Source of the DNA: Cellulomonas sp. SG140
Lineage (GTDB): Bacteria; Actinomycetota; Actinomycetes; Actinomycetales; Cellulomonadaceae
Assembly (NCBI RefSeq): GCF_025770785.1
Contig: NZ_JANZLA010000001.1
Coordinates: forward strand, 1-64,000
Direction of reading: 5' to 3'
DNA: 64,000 bases
In this document: positions 1 to 11,087 of the stretch, one piece after another
Numbering within the stretch: position 1 is the stretch's first letter
How the letters are laid out: every line of letters starts with the position of its first letter
The notes under the pieces: model-generated
Database searches by the model: none
Seen by the model: only the letters and a program-made list of their open reading frames with translations
Told to the model about the DNA's origin: nothing
Made by a program: the position numbers and the translations under genes

Positions 1-2538
1 CGCCTGGCGGGCGCGGGCGCGTTCCCGCTCCGCGGCACGCTCGCGCGCCGTCCGTTCCGCGGCAGCGGCACGCTCGAGCGAGTCGGCGCGGCCTGCGAGC
101 GCGCGCGCCCGCTCCTCGGCGGTGCGGAGCGTCAGCCGGGCATCGGTCTCGCGGCCGCGGGCCGCCGTGGCGAGGGCCGCCGTCCGGTCACGCTCGGACG
201 TGCGCTCGGCGACCGCGTCCTCGCCGTCCGCCGGCTGGTCCTGCGCGGCAGCCAGCCGCTCGGTCAGCTCGGCGAGCGCCTCGGTGTCCTCCTGCAGCGT
301 CCGCTCGGCAGCGTCGAGCGACTGCTGGACCCGCTCCGCCTCCGCACGGGCGGACCGCGCCGTCGAGCCCAGCGTGGCGAGCTGCTCCGCGACCGCCGCA
401 AGCGCGGCGTCGGACTCGTTGAGCCGGTCGAGGGTCTCCTGGTAGGCCTGTCGAGCAGCGGTCTGCTGGTCACGTGCGCCCGCCAGCTCGAACCGCAGCC
501 GTTCCGCCAGAGCCTGCGCCTGCTCGGCCCCCGAGCGCGCCTGGTCGAGCGCGGCCTGCAGGTGCAGGGCGCTGGGCGCCTCGGCGGAGCCCCCGGACGC
601 GCGGTGGGCGGACAGCAGGTCACCGGTGCGGGTGGCGACGACGAGGTCCGAGCGGGCACCGAGCACGGCGCGGGCCGTGGCGAGGTCGTCGACGACGACG
701 ACACCGGCCAGGGCGGCCGCCACCGCGTCCCGCACTGCCGGCGGGCAGCGGACCAGGTCGACGGCGCGGTCGGCACCGGTGGGCAGCGGGAGGTCGTCGA
801 CCGGGCCGGCACCGGCGGGCGCCGCCGAGCCGACCAGCAGCCCCGACCGCCCGGCGTCCTGCTCGCGCAGGTAGCGGATGGCGTCGACGGCCGCGTCGAC
901 ACCGTCGACCGCCACCGCGTCCGCGAGCGGTCCCAGGGCTGCGACCACCGCCTCCTCGTCGCGTGGGTCCACCGAGAGCAGGGCGGCCACCGACCCGATG
1001 GTCCCGCGCAGGCCGTCGGCGGCGAGCAGCGCGCCCGCACCGTCCTTGCGCGACAGGCTCAGCTCGAGCGTCTCGGCGCGAGCCGCCAGCGTGCTGCGCT
1101 CCCGCTCGGCCTCCGCCAGCCGCTCCGTCAGGTCCGCGACGCGCTCCGTCGCCGCCTCCAGGGCGTCGGCCGCGGTCTCGTGGGCCGCGTCCAGCCCCTC
1201 CTCGCCCTCCTCGGCGCCGGCCACCTGGCCCTCGAGGGCCGCGAACTGGGTGGTCGCCTCCTCCGCGCGGCGCTGCGCGGCCGCGTGCGCCCCGCGCAGC
1301 CGGCCGATCTCCTCGCCGGTCGCCTCGAGGCGGCTGCGGCGGGCGGCGACCTGTCCGGCCAGCCGCGCCACGCCCTCACGACGGTCCGCCGCCGCCCGCA
1401 GCACGGAGGCCAACGCCTTCTCCGCCTCGGTGGCCACCGCCTCCGCCTGCTGCCGCGCGGTCACCGCACCCTCGAGCGCCGCGCGTGCCAGGTCCACCTC
1501 GGTGCCCAGCTCCGCCTCGGCCGCCCGGACGCGCGCCGCCTGTGCGACCAGGTCGTCGGGGTCCTGACCGCCGGACCGCTCCGGTGCGGCGGCGCCGAGC
1601 AGGCGCACCCGGTCCGCCGCCAACGACGCCGTGCCGCGCAGCCGCTCACGCAGCGCCGACAGCCGGTACCACAGCTCGCCGGCCTCCGTGACGGCGGGTG
1701 CGGCCTCGGCTGCCGCCCGCTCGAGCGTGGCCAGCTGGTCGCGGGTGGCCGCGAGCTCGGTGCCGACCTCCTCGCGCCGGGCGAGGAGCGCCGTCTCGTC
1801 GGCCGTCTCCTGCGCCATCGCGGCGGTCAGCTGCGCCAGGTCGTCGGCGAGCAGCCGGGCCCGGGCGTCGCGCACGTCCGTCTGCACCACGGCCGCCTTG
1901 CGCGCGACCTCGGCCTGGCGACCCAGCGGGCCGAGCTGCCGGCGGATCTCGGTGGTGAGGTCCGCCAGCCGGGTCAGGTTGGCCTGCATCGCGTCGAGCT
2001 TGCGGAGCGCCTTCTCCTTGCGCCGGCGGTGCTTGAGCACCCCCGCCGCCTCCTCGATGAAGCCGCGACGCTCCTCCGGCGTGGCGCGCAGGACGGTGTC
2101 GAGGCGCCCCTGGCCGACGATGACGTGCATCTCGCGGCCCATGCCGGTGTCCGACAGCAGCTCCTGGATGTCCAGCAGCCGGCAGGAGCGGCCGTTGATC
2201 GCGTACTCCGACCCACCGTTGCGGAACAGGGTCCGCGAGATCGACACCTCGGTGTAGTCGATCGGCAGCGCGCCGTCGGTGTTGTCGATGGTCAGTGACA
2301 CCTCGGCACGGCCGAGCGGCGGCCGGCCGGCGGTGCCGGCGAAGATGACGTCCTCCATGGTGCCGCCGCGCAGCGACTTGGCGCCCTGCTCGCCCATCAC
2401 CCAGGCGAGGGCGTCCACCACGTTGGACTTGCCGGAGCCGTTGGGCCCGACGACGCACGTGATGCCCGGCTCGAAGCTCAGGGTCGTCGCGGAGGCGAAC
2501 GACTTGAAGCCCCGCAGCGTCAGGGTCTTCAGGTGCAC
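1..2538 (-). CDS. smc: Chromosome segregation ATPase SMC (N-terminal part; runs off the window)
   Basis: Structural maintenance of chromosomes protein, which with ScpA/ScpB organises and segregates the chromosome. The first 846 codons are visible. The N-terminal head carries the Walker A motif GPNGSGKS at about residue 32 and the downstream RTLFRNGGSEYAINGR stretch typical of SMC heads. Long Ala/Glu/Arg-rich coiled coil follows. A globular hinge with the LRGTIGS motif lies around residues 500-570, after which coiled coil resumes to the edge. The C-terminal head is outside the window. The start is a GTG with little Shine-Dalgarno upstream; an alternative start is unlikely because VHLKTLTLRGFKSF is the conserved N-terminus. 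ndk lies 49 bp upstream on the same strand. Confidence 0.96.
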   Translation of the reverse strand, partial: MHLKTLTLRGFKSFASATTLSFEPGITCVVGPNGSGKSNVVDALAWVMGEQGAKSLRGGTMEDVIFAGTAGRPPLGRAEVSLTIDNTDGALPIDYTEVSISRTLFRNGGSEYAINGRSCRLLDIQELLSDTGMGREMHVIVGQGRLDTVLRATPEERRGFIEEAAGVLKHRRRKEKALRKLDAMQANLTRLADLTTEIRRQLGPLGRQAEVARKAAVVQTDVRDARARLLADDLAQLTAAMAQETADETALLARREEVGTELAATRDQLATLERAAAEAAPAVTEAGELWYRLSALRERLRGTASLAADRVRLLGAAAPERSGGQDPDDLVAQAARVRAAEAELGTEVDLARAALEGAVTARQQAEAVATEAEKALASVLRAAADRREGVARLAGQVAARRSRLEATGEEIGRLRGAHAAAQRRAEEATTQFAALEGQVAGAEEGEEGLDAAHETAADALEAATERVADLTERLAEAERERSTLAARAETLELSLSRKDGAGALLAADGLRGTIGSVAALLSVDPRDEEAVVAALGPLADAVAVDGVDAAVDAIRYLREQDAGRSGLLVGSAAPAGAGPVDDLPLPTGADRAVDLVRCPPAVRDAVAAALAGVVVVDDLATARAVLGARSDLVVATRTGDLLSAHRASGGSAEAPSALHLQAALDQARSGAEQAQALAERLRFELAGARDQQTAARQAYQETLDRLNESDAALAAVAEQLATLGSTARSARAEAERVQQSLDAAERTLQEDTEALAELTERLAAAQDQPADGEDAVAERTSERDRTAALATAARGRETDARLTLRTAEERARALAGRADSLERAAAAERTARERAAERERARARQA

Positions 2539-2587
2539 GGGGGCAGCCTACGGTCGGGCACCGCGCGCGCCGCGGAGGCGGCGTCGG

Positions 2588-3022
2588 TCACAGGTGCGGG
2601 AACCAGAGCGCGATCTCACGCGCTGCGGACTCGGGCGAGTCCGAGCCGTGCACGATGTTCTGGATCGCCGAGGTGCCCCAGTCGCGCGCCAGGTCGCCGC
2701 GGATGGTGCCGGGGGCGGCGGCGGTCGGGTCGGTGGCGCCGGCGAGCGAGCGGAAGCCCTCGATCACCTTGTGACCCTCGGCCACCACGGCGACGAGGGG
2801 CCCGGACGTCATGAAATCGATCAGCGCCGGCAGCCACGGCTTGCCGAGGTGCTCGGCGTAGTGCTGCTCGAAGATCGCGCGGTCGGCGGTCCGCAGCTCG
2901 ACGGCGGCCAGCGTGTAGCCCTTCGCCTCGATGCGGCGCAGCACCTCGCCCACCAGGCCGCGGCCGACGCCGTCGGGCTTGACGAGGACAAGGGTGCGCT
3001 GAACGGAAGGTGCGTCGGCCAT
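2588..3022 (-). CDS. ndk: Nucleoside diphosphate kinase
   Basis: Transfers the gamma phosphate of ATP to NDPs through a phosphohistidine, keeping NTP pools balanced. The protein is 144 residues, near the usual length (about 136-150). It has the [11 protein letters not shown]-terminal strand and the active-site motif NIVHGSDS containing the catalytic His. The frame stays open further upstream, but the ATG at 3022 ([18 protein letters not shown]) fits the family N-terminus. It is preceded by the DUF4233 gene 38 bp upstream, the usual actinobacterial neighbour, and followed by smc. Confidence 0.97.
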   Translation of the reverse strand: MADAPSVQRTLVLVKPDGVGRGLVGEVLRRIEAKGYTLAAVELRTADRAIFEQHYAEHLGKPWLPALIDFMTSGPLVAVVAEGHKVIEGFRSLAGATDPTAAAPGTIRGDLARDWGTSAIQNIVHGSDSPESAAREIALWFPHL

Positions 3023-3060
3023 GGCGGAAACCCTAGTGCCGGTCTCGGAGCCGGCCGGCG

Positions 3061-3474
3061 TCAGACCCGACGACGGGGCCGGGCGGGCTCCACGGCGTCC
3101 GGGTGCGCGGCGTCGAAGACGGCCCGCTCGGCGTCGATCCGCACCCCGAGCCACAGGAACAGCACCCAGAGGACGGCGAACAGGCCACCGACGCCGAACA
3201 TCATCGGCACGACGAACCCGCAGGCCAGCACCGGCAGCTGCGCCACGGTGCCGGCGACGGAGCCCCAGCGCGGACGCTGCAGGCCGGCGAGCACCAGCAG
3301 CAGCGCCGCCAGCCCCCCGCCGACGGACCAGATCGCCGCCGGCGGCGCCGACCGCAGGCCGAACGCCACCAGGGCGGCGAAGAGCACGACGAAGGCCTCG
3401 AGCAGCAGCATCGTCTGGCCGAGGACGATGCGCGCCGGGCGCTTGCGTCGCACGGCGGGCGCGGGGCTGGTCAC
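3061..3474 (-). CDS. DUF4233 integral membrane protein
   Basis: A 137-residue protein with about four hydrophobic segments (starting near residues 20, 48, 75 and 95) and basic ends. The family has no known function, but in actinobacteria it typically sits between folC and ndk. Here the ndk side is kept (38 bp) while three dihydroxyacetone kinase genes separate it from folC. The start is GTG with a weak ribosome binding site. The call rests on topology, length and position rather than a catalytic motif. Confidence 0.8.
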   Translation of the reverse strand: MTSPAPAVRRKRPARIVLGQTMLLLEAFVVLFAALVAFGLRSAPPAAIWSVGGGLAALLLVLAGLQRPRWGSVAGTVAQLPVLACGFVVPMMFGVGGLFAVLWVLFLWLGVRIDAERAVFDAAHPDAVEPARPRRRV

Positions 3475-3558
3475 GCCGTCAGGCTACCGGCGGGTCTCGG
3501 CGAGCCCCGCCGCACCCGTTCGTCTGCCCGGGCCGAGCAGCCGGCCCGCGCGCGGCGC

Positions 3559-4284
3559 TCAGTCCTCGCCGAACTTGTCCTCGAACAGGGCGACCACCGC
3601 GTCGACCGCCTGCTGAGCCTGCTCGCCGCTGCCCTCGAGGACCAGGTCCGTGCCGTTCGCCACGCCCAGCGCCATCAGCTGGAGCACGCTCGCGGCGTCC
3701 ACGCCGCCGAGCCGCACGTGCGCGTCGAAGCCGGCGACCGTCCGGGCGACGATCGCCGCGGGCCGCGCGTGCAGCCCCAGCCTGTTGGTCACCGTCACGG
3801 TGGTGCGGACCGCGCCGGGTTCCGTGGACAGCTCGGTGGTCGAGGACTGCTCGGCCGCGGTGTGGCCGGGGTGCGGGTGCAGGACGTCCGCGAACGTGGC
3901 GACGGCGCCCTCGGCCGCCGCGAGGACGCCCTGCACCCCTGCCCCGCCCTGCGCGGCCACCGCAGCGGCCACCGCACCCTCGACCAGCGGTGCGTCGGCC
4001 AGGAGCACGCGCTCCGCGACCGGCTCGTCGAGCATCTCGAGGACGGACTGCGCGGTCATCACGGCGGATCCGAGGTCCGTGAGGACCACGGCCGAGCGGC
4101 CGTCAGCGGTCGCCTGCTCCAGGGCGGCCTCGATGGCGTCGTAGCTGGTGCCGAGGCCGCCGTCGGGCATGCCGCCGGCCGGGAGCAGCGTGACGTCCGG
4201 GGCCATCTGCCCCGCGAGCTCGGCCAGCCCCTCGGCGATCAGGCGCGAGTGCGAGACCAGCACCAACGCCACCTGGACGGTCAT
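3559..4284 (-). CDS. dhaM: PTS-dependent dihydroxyacetone kinase, phosphotransferase subunit DhaM
   Basis: Relays phosphate from the PTS to the ADP held by DhaL, so that DhaK-bound dihydroxyacetone is phosphorylated. The 241-residue protein has an N-terminal EIIA-mannose-type domain, with VSHS supplying the phospho-acceptor His near residue 12. An HPr-like domain follows, with the phosphohistidine motif NRLGLHARPAA around residue 165. There is no EI domain, so this is the two-domain actinobacterial form and needs general PTS EI. The start codon overlaps the dhaL stop (ATGA), implying translational coupling. Confidence 0.95.
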   Translation of the reverse strand: MTVQVALVLVSHSRLIAEGLAELAGQMAPDVTLLPAGGMPDGGLGTSYDAIEAALEQATADGRSAVVLTDLGSAVMTAQSVLEMLDEPVAERVLLADAPLVEGAVAAAVAAQGGAGVQGVLAAAEGAVATFADVLHPHPGHTAAEQSSTTELSTEPGAVRTTVTVTNRLGLHARPAAIVARTVAGFDAHVRLGGVDAASVLQLMALGVANGTDLVLEGSGEQAQQAVDAVVALFEDKFGED

Positions 4285-4916
4285 GCGCCGGCCGCGTCCG
4301 CCGCGGCGCGCAGCAGCAGCTCGGTCGACCGGGCGCCGGGGTCCAGGTGGCCGATGGAGCGCTCGCCGAGGTACGACGCACGGCCCTTCGTGGCCAGGAG
4401 CGGGATGGTCGCCTGCGCTCCCGTGGCCGCGGCGTCGGCCGCCGCTGCCAGCACCGCGGCGGGCGAGCCGCCGTTGTCGGCCACGGACTCCGCGGCCTCG
4501 ACCGCGGGAGTCCACGCGTCGACCATCGTCTTCTCGCCCGTGTGCGCCTTGCCGCGGGCGACTATGCCCTCCAGGGCCGCCTCCAGGACGGCGACCGCAG
4601 CAGCCGAGTCGAGCTCGGCCGCCGCGGCCGCCTTGGCCGCCCGCAGGTAGGCGGTGCCGTACAGCGGGCCGGCGGCACCGCCGACCGTGGACATCAGGGT
4701 CGTGGCGACCAGCTTGAGCACGTCACCGACCTGCTCCGGTGGCGCCTCGAGGCCGTCGAGCTTGGCCACGACGGCGGTGAACCCGCGGTTCATGTTCTCG
4801 CCGTGGTCACCGTCGCCGATCTGCCGGTCGAGCTCGATCAGCTCCTCGCGGTGCTCCTTGACCACCTTCGCCGAGAGGCGCACCCACTCGACCGCCCACG
4901 CCACGTCCAGACTCAT
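4281..4916 (-). CDS. dhaL: Dihydroxyacetone kinase ADP-binding subunit DhaL
   Basis: The ADP-carrying subunit that donates phosphate to dihydroxyacetone bound on DhaK. It is 211 residues long, the usual length. The Asp-rich magnesium/ADP loop reads IGDGDHGENM near residue 31, and GGAAGPLYG near residue 80 matches the conserved DhaL glycine loop. The ATG has an AGGGAG ribosome binding site. It lies 72 bp after dhaK and overlaps dhaM by 4 bp. Confidence 0.96.
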   Translation of the reverse strand: MSLDVAWAVEWVRLSAKVVKEHREELIELDRQIGDGDHGENMNRGFTAVVAKLDGLEAPPEQVGDVLKLVATTLMSTVGGAAGPLYGTAYLRAAKAAAAAELDSAAAVAVLEAALEGIVARGKAHTGEKTMVDAWTPAVEAAESVADNGGSPAAVLAAAADAAATGAQATIPLLATKGRASYLGERSIGHLDPGARSTELLLRAAADAAGA

Positions 4917-4988
4917 CCCGCGCTCCCTGGCTCGTCCGACCCGCTCACCGTCGCCGATGCCCCCGGCGACCGTCCTACCAGGCGCGCC

Positions 4989-5984
<996 letters not shown>

Positions 5985-6138
5985 TCCGGCGACCTGCCTT
6001 CCTCGGGTGGGCAGCTGTGCGGCGTCCCGAGGGTGGCGCCGATCGGCGTCGGCCGGCCCGGGACACGGCGACCGGGACGCCGTCGTCCCGTGAGGCTCAC
6101 CCTCGCCGGGGCCCGCACCGGACGCAAGTGCGCTGCCG

Positions 6139-6154
6139 CTGCACGTTCGTGCAG
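6139..6154. promoter_or_regulatory. Inverted repeat upstream of dhaK (possible operator)
   Basis: CTGCACG-TT-CGTGCAG is a 7-bp perfect inverted repeat in the folC-dhaK gap, 155 bp before the dhaK start and only 5 bp past the folC stop. It could be an operator for a sugar-type repressor or a weak folC terminator. No T-tract follows, so I lean towards a protein-binding site, with low confidence. Confidence 0.3.
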
Positions 6155-6158
6155 ATGG

Positions 6159-7547
6159 TCAGGGGCGACCCAGCAGCACACGCGCCTCGGCGACCAGCAG
6201 CAGCGAACCGGTGACCAGGACGCCCGCGCCGCGCTCGACCTCGCTCTCCGCACGCTCGACCGCGACGGCGATCGCCTCGTCCAGCCGCTCCGCGACGTGC
6301 ACCCGCTCCTCGCCGAACACGTCCCGGGCCAGGTCCGCCAGCTCCGCCACGTCCAGGGCCCGCGGCGACCCGGCGTGGGTCACGACCACCTCGGCCAGCA
6401 CGGGTTCCAGGAGGCCCAGCATCGCCTCCGGGTCCTTGTCCGCCATCACGCCCACCACGCCGACCAGCCGCTCGAAGGCGAACGCCTCGTCCAGCGCCGC
6501 GACCATCGCCTCGACGCCGGCCGGGTTGTGCGCACCGTCCACGAGGACCGTCGGGCTGGACCGGACCACCTCGAGGCGGCCCGGCGACGTGACGTCCGCG
6601 AAGGCAGCACCGACGACGTCGCCGTCCAGCGCGCCTCCACCGGTGAGCAACGCCTCGGTCGCCGCGAGCGCCAGCAGGGCGTTGTGGGCCTGGTGCTCCC
6701 CGTGCAGCGGAAGGAACACGTCCTGGTACACCCCGCCGAGCCCGCGCAGGGTGAGCAGCTGGCCGCCGACCGCCACCTGGCGCTCGAGGACGGCGATCTC
6801 CTGCTCGTCGCGCACCAGCCGGGCGCCGTGCTCGGCAGCCGCCGCCTCGATCACCGCCTCGGCCGACTCGGCCTGCGCCGAGACCACCACCGTGCCGCCG
6901 TCCTCGATGATCCCCGCCTTCTGGGTGGCGATCTCCCCCAGCGTGTGGCCGAGGTAGCGCTCGTGGTCCATCGCGACCGGCGTGATCACCTGCACCTGCG
7001 AGCGGACGACGTTGGTGGAGTCCCAGAGGCCGCCCATGCCGACCTCGACGACCGCGACGTCCACCGGCGCATCGGCGAACGCCGCGAACGCCATCACGGT
7101 GAACACCTCGAAGAAGGACAGCCGGGGGCCACCGGCGTCGACCGACCGCTGGTCGACCAGCTCGACGTAGGGCGCCACGTCGTTCCACACCGCGACGAAC
7201 TGCTCGTCGCTGATCGGCTCGCCGTCGATCGCGATGCGCTCGTTGACCCGGGTCAGGTGCGGGCTGGTGAACCGACCGGTGCGCAGACCGTGCTCGCGCA
7301 GCAGGCGCTCGACCATGCGGGCCGTGGACGTCTTGCCGTTGGTGCCGGTGACGTGCACCACCCGGTAGGCGTCCTGCGGGTCGCCGAGCAGCTCGCACAC
7401 CTGCCGCACGCGGTCGAGCGTCGGGTCGATCTCGTGCTCCGGTGCGCGGGCGACGATCGCGGCGTAGACGCGGTCGGCCTCGTGGCGCGCGGCCTCGGCC
7501 TGCTGGTCGCGGCGGTGGTCGGCGCCCGACGAGCCGCGGCGGCTCAT
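6159..7547 (-). CDS. folC: Bifunctional folylpolyglutamate synthase / dihydrofolate synthase
   Basis: Mur-ligase-family enzyme that adds glutamate to dihydropteroate and to folates. It is 462 residues. The P-loop [10 protein letters not shown] is near residue 66, the folate-binding [11 protein letters not shown] follows, and a magnesium-site stretch [12 protein letters not shown] comes next. HNPAG lies in the C-terminal domain ([11 protein letters not shown]). The ATG overlaps the ileS stop (ATGA). The open frame continues far upstream through ileS, but the [13 protein letters not shown] start is the only one consistent with coupling. Confidence 0.95.
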   Translation of the reverse strand: MSRRGSSGADHRRDQQAEAARHEADRVYAAIVARAPEHEIDPTLDRVRQVCELLGDPQDAYRVVHVTGTNGKTSTARMVERLLREHGLRTGRFTSPHLTRVNERIAIDGEPISDEQFVAVWNDVAPYVELVDQRSVDAGGPRLSFFEVFTVMAFAAFADAPVDVAVVEVGMGGLWDSTNVVRSQVQVITPVAMDHERYLGHTLGEIATQKAGIIEDGGTVVVSAQAESAEAVIEAAAAEHGARLVRDEQEIAVLERQVAVGGQLLTLRGLGGVYQDVFLPLHGEHQAHNALLALAATEALLTGGGALDGDVVGAAFADVTSPGRLEVVRSSPTVLVDGAHNPAGVEAMVAALDEAFAFERLVGVVGVMADKDPEAMLGLLEPVLAEVVVTHAGSPRALDVAELADLARDVFGEERVHVAERLDEAIAVAVERAESEVERGAGVLVTGSLLLVAEARVLLGRP

Positions 7548-10500
7548 GCCTCCACCCGGCTGACCTGGACGGTGAGCTCGTCGCCCGGCGTCACGTCGAA
7601 CGAGGTCGCCAGCGTCTCCCGGGCGACGAACTCGCGGTGCGCCTCGACGGCCGGGACCTGCGCGGCCGGCACCTGCAGGCGCAGGTCGATCCGGTCGCTC
7701 ACCCGAAGTCCGGCCGCCTTGCGGGCGTCCTGCACCGCACGGACGACGTCGCGGGCGTACCCCTCGGCGAGCAGCGCGTCGTCGAGGCCCAGGTCGAGCA
7801 CCACGAACCCGCCGCCACCGGGCAGCACCGCCGCGGCGACGTCCGCGCCGGCCGCGCCGTCGACCACGGTGGTCAGGTCGTACTCCGCCGGCAGCAGCGG
7901 CACGTCGGTGCCGTCCTCCAGGGTCACCACCACACCGTCCTCGGTCGCCCGCCACGAGCCGGCCTTGGCCGCGCGGATCGCCGTCTGCACGCCCTTGCCC
8001 AGGCGCGGGCCGGCGGCCCGCGCGTTCACCGCGAGGCGCTGCGTGATGCCGAACCGGGCGGCCGCGTCCTCGTCGTCGGCGACCAGCTCGACGCGCTTGA
8101 CGTTGAGCTCGGCCGCGACCAGGTCCGTGTACGGCACGGCCGCCGCCGGGTCGGCCACCGCGACGGTCAGCGAGCGCAGCGGCTGCCGCACGCGCAGCTG
8201 GTGGGCCTTGCGCAGCCCCAGCGCGGTCGACACCGCCGAGCGCACCTGGTCGACCACGGCCGCCAGGTTCTCGTCGGCGCCGTGGCCGCCCGGCACGTGC
8301 GTCGGCCAGTCCGTCAGGTGCACCGAGCGCTGCCCGGTCAGGCCTCGCCAGACCTCCTCGGTCACCAGGGGCGCGAGCGGCGCCATCACCCGGGTGAGCA
8401 CCTCGAGCGCGGTCCACAGCGTGTCGAAGGCGTCGTGGTCCTCGACCCAGAACCGGTCGCGCTGCGTGCGCACGTACCAGTTGGTCAGCACGTCGAGGTG
8501 CTCGCGCACCAGGGCGCACGCCGCGGCGATCTCGTAGGAGTCGAGCGCCGCGGTGACCGCGCCCACCAGCTCACCGGTCCGGGCCAGCAGGTACCGGTCC
8601 ATCACCGGCAGGCCGGCCACGCGCTCGTCGTCCACCGGCCGGGCGACGTAGCCCCGCCCCTCGTCGGCCGCGCCCGCGTACAGCGTGAAGAAGTAGTACG
8701 TGCTCCACAGCGGCAGCACCACCTGGCGCACGGCCTCGCGGATGTTCTCCTCCGCCACCACCAGGTTGCCGCCGCGCAGCACCGGCGAGCTCATCAGCGA
8801 CCACCGCACGGCGTCGGAGCCGTAGGTGTCGAACATCTCCATCGGGTCGGGGAAGTTGCGCAGCGACTTGGACGCCTTGCGGCCGTCGTCGCCCAGCACG
8901 ATGCCGTGGCAGATCACCGAGGTGAACGCCGGCCGGTCGAACAGCGCCGTGGCCAGCACGTGCAGCAGGTAGAACCAGCCGCGCGTCTGGCCGACGTACT
9001 CGACGATGAAGTCGCCCGGGAAGTGGTGCTCGAACCAGTCGGCGTTCTCGAACGGGTAGTGCACCTGCGCGTACGGCATGGAGCCGGAGTCGAACCACAC
9101 GTCCAGCACGTCCGGGATGCGGCGCATGGTGCTCTGCCCGGTCGGGTCGTCCGGGTTGGGCCGCGTCAGCTCGTCGATGAACGGCCGGTGCAGGTCCGGC
9201 TCGCCGGCCTCGTTGAGCGGCAGCCGGCCGAAGTCGGCCTCCAGCTCGGCGAACGAGCCGTAGACGTCGACGCGCGGGTGGGCCGGGTCGTCGGACACCC
9301 ACACCGGGATGGGCGTGCCCCAGTACCGGTTGCGGGACACCGACCAGTCGCGAGCACCCTCGAGCCACTTGCCGAACTGCCCGTCGCGGATGTGCTCCGG
9401 CGTCCACGCGATCTGCTGGTTCAGCTCGATCATCCGGTCACGGAACTGGGTCACCCGCACGAACCAGGAGGAGACGGCCTTGTAGATCAAGGGGTTCCGG
9501 CAGCGCCAGCAGTGCGGGTAGGAGTGCACGTAGGAGGCCTGGCGCAGCAGCCGGCCGTCCTCGCGCAGCCGGCGGGTGATCGGCATGTTCGCCTCGAACA
9601 CCTGCTGGCCCTCGAAGTCGGGCACCACGGCGGTGAACCTCCCGGCGTCGTCCACCGACAGCAGCGTGGGGATGCCGGCGGCGTCGCAGGCACCCTGGTC
9701 GACCTCGCCGTAGGCGGGTGCCAGGTGCACGATGCCGGTGCCGTCCTCCGTGGTGACGAAGTCGCCGACCAGCACCTGCCAGGCGTCCTGCGTGCCGTAC
9801 TTCTCGGTGTCGGCGAAGTAGTCGAACAGCCGCTCGTAGCGCAGGCCGGCCAGCTCGGCGCCGGGGAGCTCGCGGGTGACGGCCGTGACGGCGTCGTCGG
9901 GTGCGGCGTAGCCGAGGTCCTTGGCGTAGCCGGGCAGCAGGTCGCGGGCGAGCAGGAACGGGCCGGTGCCGGCGGAGGTCCCGGCGGGCCCGGCGGGCAC
10001 GACGACGTAGGTGATCTCGGCGCCGACCGCGAGGGCCTCGTTGGTCGGCAGCGTCCACGGCGTCGTCGTCCACGCGACCGCCCGGACACCGGCCAGGCCG
10101 AGAGCCTCCGCCCGCTCCCCCACCAGCGGGAACGTGACGGTCACGGTCTGGTCCTGACGTTCCTGGTAGACGTCCGCGTCCATGCCGAGCTCGTGGTTGG
10201 ACAGCGGCGTCTGGTCTCGCCAGCAGTACGGCAGCACGCGGTAGCCCGAGTACGCCAGCCCCTTGTCGTACAGCTGCTTGAACGCCCAGATCACCGACTC
10301 CATGAACGTCGGGTCCAGCGTCTTGTAGTCGTGCTCGAAGTCCACCCAGCGGGCCTGGCGGGTGACGTAGTCCTCCCACTCGTGGGTGTACGTCAGCACC
10401 GACTCGCGGCACGCCGCGTTGAACGCCGCGATGCCCATCTGCTCGATCTGCGACTTGTCGGTGATGCCGAGGATCCGCTCGGCCTCGAGCTCGGCCGGCA

Positions 10501-10825
10501 GCCCGTGGGTGTCCCAGCCGAACCGTCGCTCGACGCGGTGGCCGCGCATGGTCTGGTAGCGGGGCACGACGTCCTTCACGTAGCCCGTCAGCAGGTGACC
10601 GTAGTGCGGCAGGCCGTTGGCGAACGGCGGGCCGTCGTAGAAGACGAACTCGTTGGAGCCGTCGGGACCGGCCTCACGCGCCTCGACCGAGGCGACGAAG
10701 GTGCCGTCGGCCTTCCAGTAGGCGAGCACGTCCTGCTCGAGCGCAGGCAGGTCCGGGGAGGCGGGCACGCCCTGCGGCTCGGACGACTGGTCGGACGACG
10801 AGGGACGGTGCAGCGGATACGCCAC
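7544..10825 (-). CDS. ileS: Isoleucyl-tRNA synthetase
   Basis: Charges tRNA-Ile. The 1093-residue protein is the long class also found in mycobacteria. The HIGH-type signature appears as GLPHYGH near residue 70 and the KMSKS-type loop as KASKS. A large editing (CP1) domain lies between them, and the C-terminal anticodon-binding region ends at the folC overlap. The start is a GTG with GGAGAG seven bases upstream. The frame stays open into the leader, but those codons belong to the T-box RNA. The long HYGH type is often linked to low mupirocin sensitivity; that is family knowledge, not shown here. Confidence 0.97.
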   Translation of the reverse strand: MAYPLHRPSSSDQSSEPQGVPASPDLPALEQDVLAYWKADGTFVASVEAREAGPDGSNEFVFYDGPPFANGLPHYGHLLTGYVKDVVPRYQTMRGHRVERRFGWDTHGLPAELEAERILGITDKSQIEQMGIAAFNAACRESVLTYTHEWEDYVTRQARWVDFEHDYKTLDPTFMESVIWAFKQLYDKGLAYSGYRVLPYCWRDQTPLSNHELGMDADVYQERQDQTVTVTFPLVGERAEALGLAGVRAVAWTTTPWTLPTNEALAVGAEITYVVVPAGPAGTSAGTGPFLLARDLLPGYAKDLGYAAPDDAVTAVTRELPGAELAGLRYERLFDYFADTEKYGTQDAWQVLVGDFVTTEDGTGIVHLAPAYGEVDQGACDAAGIPTLLSVDDAGRFTAVVPDFEGQQVFEANMPITRRLREDGRLLRQASYVHSYPHCWRCRNPLIYKAVSSWFVRVTQFRDRMIELNQQIAWTPEHIRDGQFGKWLEGARDWSVSRNRYWGTPIPVWVSDDPAHPRVDVYGSFAELEADFGRLPLNEAGEPDLHRPFIDELTRPNPDDPTGQSTMRRIPDVLDVWFDSGSMPYAQVHYPFENADWFEHHFPGDFIVEYVGQTRGWFYLLHVLATALFDRPAFTSVICHGIVLGDDGRKASKSLRNFPDPMEMFDTYGSDAVRWSLMSSPVLRGGNLVVAEENIREAVRQVVLPLWSTYYFFTLYAGAADEGRGYVARPVDDERVAGLPVMDRYLLARTGELVGAVTAALDSYEIAAACALVREHLDVLTNWYVRTQRDRFWVEDHDAFDTLWTALEVLTRVMAPLAPLVTEEVWRGLTGQRSVHLTDWPTHVPGGHGADENLAAVVDQVRSAVSTALGLRKAHQLRVRQPLRSLTVAVADPAAAVPYTDLVAAELNVKRVELVADDEDAAARFGITQRLAVNARAAGPRLGKGVQTAIRAAKAGSWRATEDGVVVTLEDGTDVPLLPAEYDLTTVVDGAAGADVAAAVLPGGGGFVVLDLGLDDALLAEGYARDVVRAVQDARKAAGLRVSDRIDLRLQVPAAQVPAVEAHREFVARETLATSFDVTPGDELTVQVSRVEA

Positions 10826-10894
10826 GGCGAGACTCTCCTGGTTGCACGCACCCGGGCGGGTGCGGACGACTCCGGTCACGAGGACGACGACGTC

Positions 10895-11085
10895 CGGACC
10901 GGCCGGACCCCACCGCGGTACCACCTCGTTTGCCGGGCCCCGAGGGGTCCGGCCGCTCGCCTGCGGCTGTGACGGGCCTGCCCCGTCCGGTTCTACTGGG
11001 GACCGCGGTGCTGCTGCGGCCCTGTTCTTCCGGAGGCTCGCCGGTGATGGCCGGGTCGACGCCTGTGCCCGCAGTGTATGTCGTA
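10895..11085 (-). ncRNA. T-box leader RNA of ileS (tRNA-Ile sensing)
   Basis: On the minus strand 5' of ileS the T-box consensus AACGAGGTGGTACCGCGG is present (10913-10930), including the TGGTACCGCG core that pairs with the uncharged tRNA acceptor end. Upstream are a stem containing GGCCATCACC, whose ATC (11046-11048) is a plausible Ile specifier, and the segment CCAGTAGAACCGGACGGG, which resembles stem III of actinobacterial ileS T-boxes. Leaders of this kind are of the ultrashort stem I, translationally acting type. No intrinsic terminator with a U-tract follows, which agrees with control of ribosome access. The 5' end is estimated. Confidence 0.9.
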
Positions 11086-11087
11086 CG

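Noticed and set aside
1-2300. Plus-strand frames opposite smc
   Set aside because: Composition typical of antisense GC-rich frames. The SMC P-loop and hinge are on the minus strand.
10913-10930. rho-independent terminator at the T-box
   Set aside because: The sequence is the conserved T-box core. No U-tract follows and the downstream gene is ileS.
7442-10972. Plus-strand open frame of about 1176 codons
   Set aside because: Antisense to ileS. Low-complexity composition and no motifs; the minus strand has clear IleRS signatures.
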